A DNA stretch of 64,000 nt from Acetobacter vaccinii (lineage in GTDB: Bacteria; Pseudomonadota; Alphaproteobacteria; Acetobacterales; Acetobacteraceae). A program made the translations under genes and the position numbers. Shown here piece after piece: positions 62,486 through 64,000 of this stretch (position 1 is its first letter; each line of letters begins with the position of its first letter). The notes under the pieces are model-generated. The model was not told where the DNA came from. It made no database searches and worked only from the letters and a program-made list of their open reading frames with translations. The DNA lies in the NCBI RefSeq assembly GCF_008365315.1, contig NZ_CP043506.1, positions 2,214,001-2,278,000 of the forward strand, in the 5' to 3' direction.

Positions 62486-63355
62486 TTAACCAGCGGCACC
62501 GTAGCCGGGGCTGAGGGGGGATAGCCCCTTGTCCAGCCCGGAACGCAGGGCCGCCCCGACCGGGCTTGTCGGGTCAATCAGCCCTTGGCGCAGGAACAGG
62601 TCGATCAGAACCAGGGCGACATTGAACTTGAAGTCGTCCGTGTCCCGCACAATGCGGAAGGCTTCTTCCAGCGGCATGAGCGTGAAGGATTCCACCTCAC
62701 CATCGGCGGCAGAGGGTTCAAAGCTTTCGGGCAGGTAGAGGTCGTAGCAATAGAGCACGTCCCGCCGCAGCCCCTCAGGACGGTTGAGCGCGTAGAGGAT
62801 ACGCCCTGTCTGGGTGGCCTGTGCGGCCAGAGCGGCTGGTATGCTCGCTTCCTCCGCCGCTTCCTTCAGCAGTGCCTCCTGTGGGGAATGTCCGGCAGGC
62901 ACGCCCCCGGCCACCAGATGGTCCAGCTTGGACGGGTCCAGCCGCTTGTTGGCGGCGCGGCGGCCTGTCCACAGGTGCAGGCCATCTGCACGGCGGACCA
63001 GCCCGTTCATATGCACCCCAACGGCCACTAGCCCGAACAGCGGTAACGCCCCCCGGTCAATACGACCCACCACTGGCCCACCCAGATCGGGCACGACATC
63101 AAACAACTCGTGGTGAGATTTGTAGAACCCTTCCTGCGTCAGAACCTCTCCCAATTGCTCCAACTGGGCAGGGACGGGAAGGTCAAAGCCGGTTGCGGGG
63201 GTGCCTAGCCCTTCCTGTTCCAGCCGAGCGAACAGCTCGGGGGTAACCCACCCGGCGGGCTGGCCTGCAAGCGAGAACGAAGCGCGCTCACCCGGCAGGG
63301 TGGCTGTGTTGCAGTGCTGGAGGTGGCGCAGAAAGGAGCTGGTGTCGGATGGCAT
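62486..63355 (-). CDS. Nudix hydrolase with DUF4743-like N-terminus
   Basis: The 289-residue protein from ATG 63355 has an N-terminal domain (about 5-110) with PGERASFSLAGQPAGWVTPELFARL. A Nudix domain with a variant box follows (150-172): GGVPAGHSPQEALLKEAAEEASI. Glu165, Glu168 and Glu169 keep the metal site, but GE is GH and the usual Arg is Lys164. This form is typical of the thiamin-pyrophosphokinase-associated Nudix group (yeast YJR142W-like), which hydrolyses damaged thiamin diphosphates. Substrate not proven. Divergent from the ABC exporter. Confidence 0.85.
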   Translation of the reverse strand: MPSDTSSFLRHLQHCNTATLPGERASFSLAGQPAGWVTPELFARLEQEGLGTPATGFDLPVPAQLEQLGEVLTQEGFYKSHHELFDVVPDLGGPVVGRIDRGALPLFGLVAVGVHMNGLVRRADGLHLWTGRRAANKRLDPSKLDHLVAGGVPAGHSPQEALLKEAAEEASIPAALAAQATQTGRILYALNRPEGLRRDVLYCYDLYLPESFEPSAADGEVESFTLMPLEEAFRIVRDTDDFKFNVALVLIDLFLRQGLIDPTSPVGAALRSGLDKGLSPLSPGYGAAG

Positions 63356-63471
63356 GAAAGATCCTGTTATCCTGTGCCACAAAGGCCGGGGTGCCCGTTA
63401 TCGGGTGTGGTGGGGGCTGTGGCAAGGTTTGTGGGGCTTGCAAAAATTGCTCGGCATGTCACATCCAAAGC

Positions 63472-64000
63472 ATGTCTCCCCGTCGCGCGGTGTCCGGGCC
63501 GCTTAAGAAACCCGTTTCCGTTACCTTTGTCCGCCTGCTGCCCTATCTGTGGCCGGAGGGAAACCACGCCCTGCGCTGGCGGGTGGTGCTGGTGCTGCTT
63601 GTCATGGCGGCGGGGGAGGTCGCAACCCTTGCCGTGCCGCTGGTATACAGCCGGGTGGTGGACGGGTTTGTCCACCCGGCGAGCCTTGCCATGGCTCCGG
63701 CCCTGCTGATTTTAGGCTACGGGCTGGTGCGGCTTATAGCTGCGGTGCTGACCAACCTGCGCGACGCGCTGTTTGCCCCTGTGCGCTTTCGGGTGGCGCG
63801 GCAGGCGGCGTATCGCAGTTTCCAGCACATGCATGCACTGTCGCTGCGCTTCCACCTCGACAGGCGCACAGGGGGTGTGACCCGCGCTATCGAGCGTGGC
63901 ACGGAAGCGGTGGAAACACTGCTGCGTATGCTCATGTCCATTTCTCCCACCATCTTGCAGGCCGTGCTGGTGATTGTGGTCATCTGGCGCTTTTTCGACT
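63472..64000 (+). CDS. Atm1-type ABC exporter, N-terminal part (runs off the window)
   Basis: The frame opens at ATG 63472 and is still open at the window end (176 complete codons). It shows part of a six-helix ABC exporter membrane domain: FVRLLPYLWPEG, then two hydrophobic helices (about 40-60 and 75-95). The segment LRFHLDRRTGGVTRAIERGTEAVE is the Atm1/ABCB7 signature. Atm1 exports glutathione-linked sulfur or metal compounds; the ATPase domain lies outside. The N-terminal region lacks a targeting extension. The 116-bp divergent gap to Nudix should hold its promoter. Confidence 0.85.
   Translation, partial: MSPRRAVSGPLKKPVSVTFVRLLPYLWPEGNHALRWRVVLVLLVMAAGEVATLAVPLVYSRVVDGFVHPASLAMAPALLILGYGLVRLIAAVLTNLRDALFAPVRFRVARQAAYRSFQHMHALSLRFHLDRRTGGVTRAIERGTEAVETLLRMLMSISPTILQAVLVIVVIWRFFD

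Noticed and set aside
1..64000. Search for CRISPR arrays, insertion sequences, integrases, toxin-antitoxin pairs, prophage genes and replication origins
   Set aside because: No direct-repeat arrays, terminal inverted repeats with transposase motifs, or DnaA-box clusters were seen by eye; nearly all DNA is explained by conserved chromosomal genes.

Overview
The window is ordinary, gene-dense chromosomal DNA of an alphaproteobacterium, most likely an acetic acid bacterium (Acetobacteraceae, Acetobacter/Komagataeibacter-like). This is inferred from high G+C coding DNA, from alphaproteobacterial gene orders (ffh-rpsP-rimM-trmD-rplS-leuCDB; yceD-rpmF-plsX-fabH-ihfA-merR) and from proteins shared with mitochondria (ATP12, COQ9, Tim44-like, Atm1). 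I see no insertion sequence, prophage, CRISPR array, integrase or replication origin. About 63 protein genes and one tRNA gene (Pro, anticodon GGG) can be supported.

Layout. 0-5.3 kb: end of an unknown gene, then an outer-membrane-assembly/ribosome-assembly run (YfgM-like, bamB, der) and an MFS exporter. 5.3-7.5 kb (minus): rsmE then gshA, with an attenuator-like structure between them. 7.7-14.7 kb: ubiA, lolA, rarA, a pseudouridine synthase, AsmA and ATP12. 14.9-21.7 kb: ffh, rpsP, rimM, trmD, rplS, leuC, leuD, leuB, ended by strong hairpins. 21.9-26.2 kb: rpsU (minus), def, COQ9, a MarR regulator, an OmpR-type response regulator and an EnvZ-like kinase. 26.2-31.3 kb: bamE (minus), then yceD, rpmF, plsX, fabH, ihfA, merR-like and tRNA-Pro. 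31.4-37.8 kb: AI-2E family permease, murJ, a UdgX-type uracil-DNA protein fused to a DUF4130-like domain, ihfB, a MucR regulator, an AT-rich 450-bp gap and a LysR regulator. 37.9-44.3 kb: trxB, an Lrp regulator translationally coupled to two envelope glycosyltransferases, gshB, and a PmtA-like methyltransferase. 44.4-46.9 kb: a degenerate cytochrome oxidase subunit I, heme O synthase and a 45-residue membrane protein. 46.9-54.8 kb (minus): Tim44-like, pmbA, M16 peptidase, thrC, a Yellow-like protein and an M32 carboxypeptidase. 54.9-64 kb: TPR-glycosyltransferase, mutS, glnD, Nudix (minus), and the start of an Atm1-type ABC exporter.

Themes. Envelope biogenesis (BamB, BamE, LolA, AsmA, MurJ, PlsX, FabH, PmtA-like), glutathione and redox (GshA, GshB, TrxB, Atm1), quinone and heme supply (UbiA, COQ9, CtaB) and translation dominate. 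The most unusual object is at 44424-46816. It has the gene order of an alphaproteobacterial cytochrome c oxidase operon (ctaD-ctaB-small gene). However, the subunit I homolog has apparently kept both histidines of the low-spin haem site while losing all copper-B ligands, the cross-linked tyrosine and the high-spin haem ligand. Second is the UdgX/DUF4130 fusion at 34238-35575, whose 3' end overlaps ihfB antisense.

All function calls come from reading motifs by eye. No database search or structure prediction was run.
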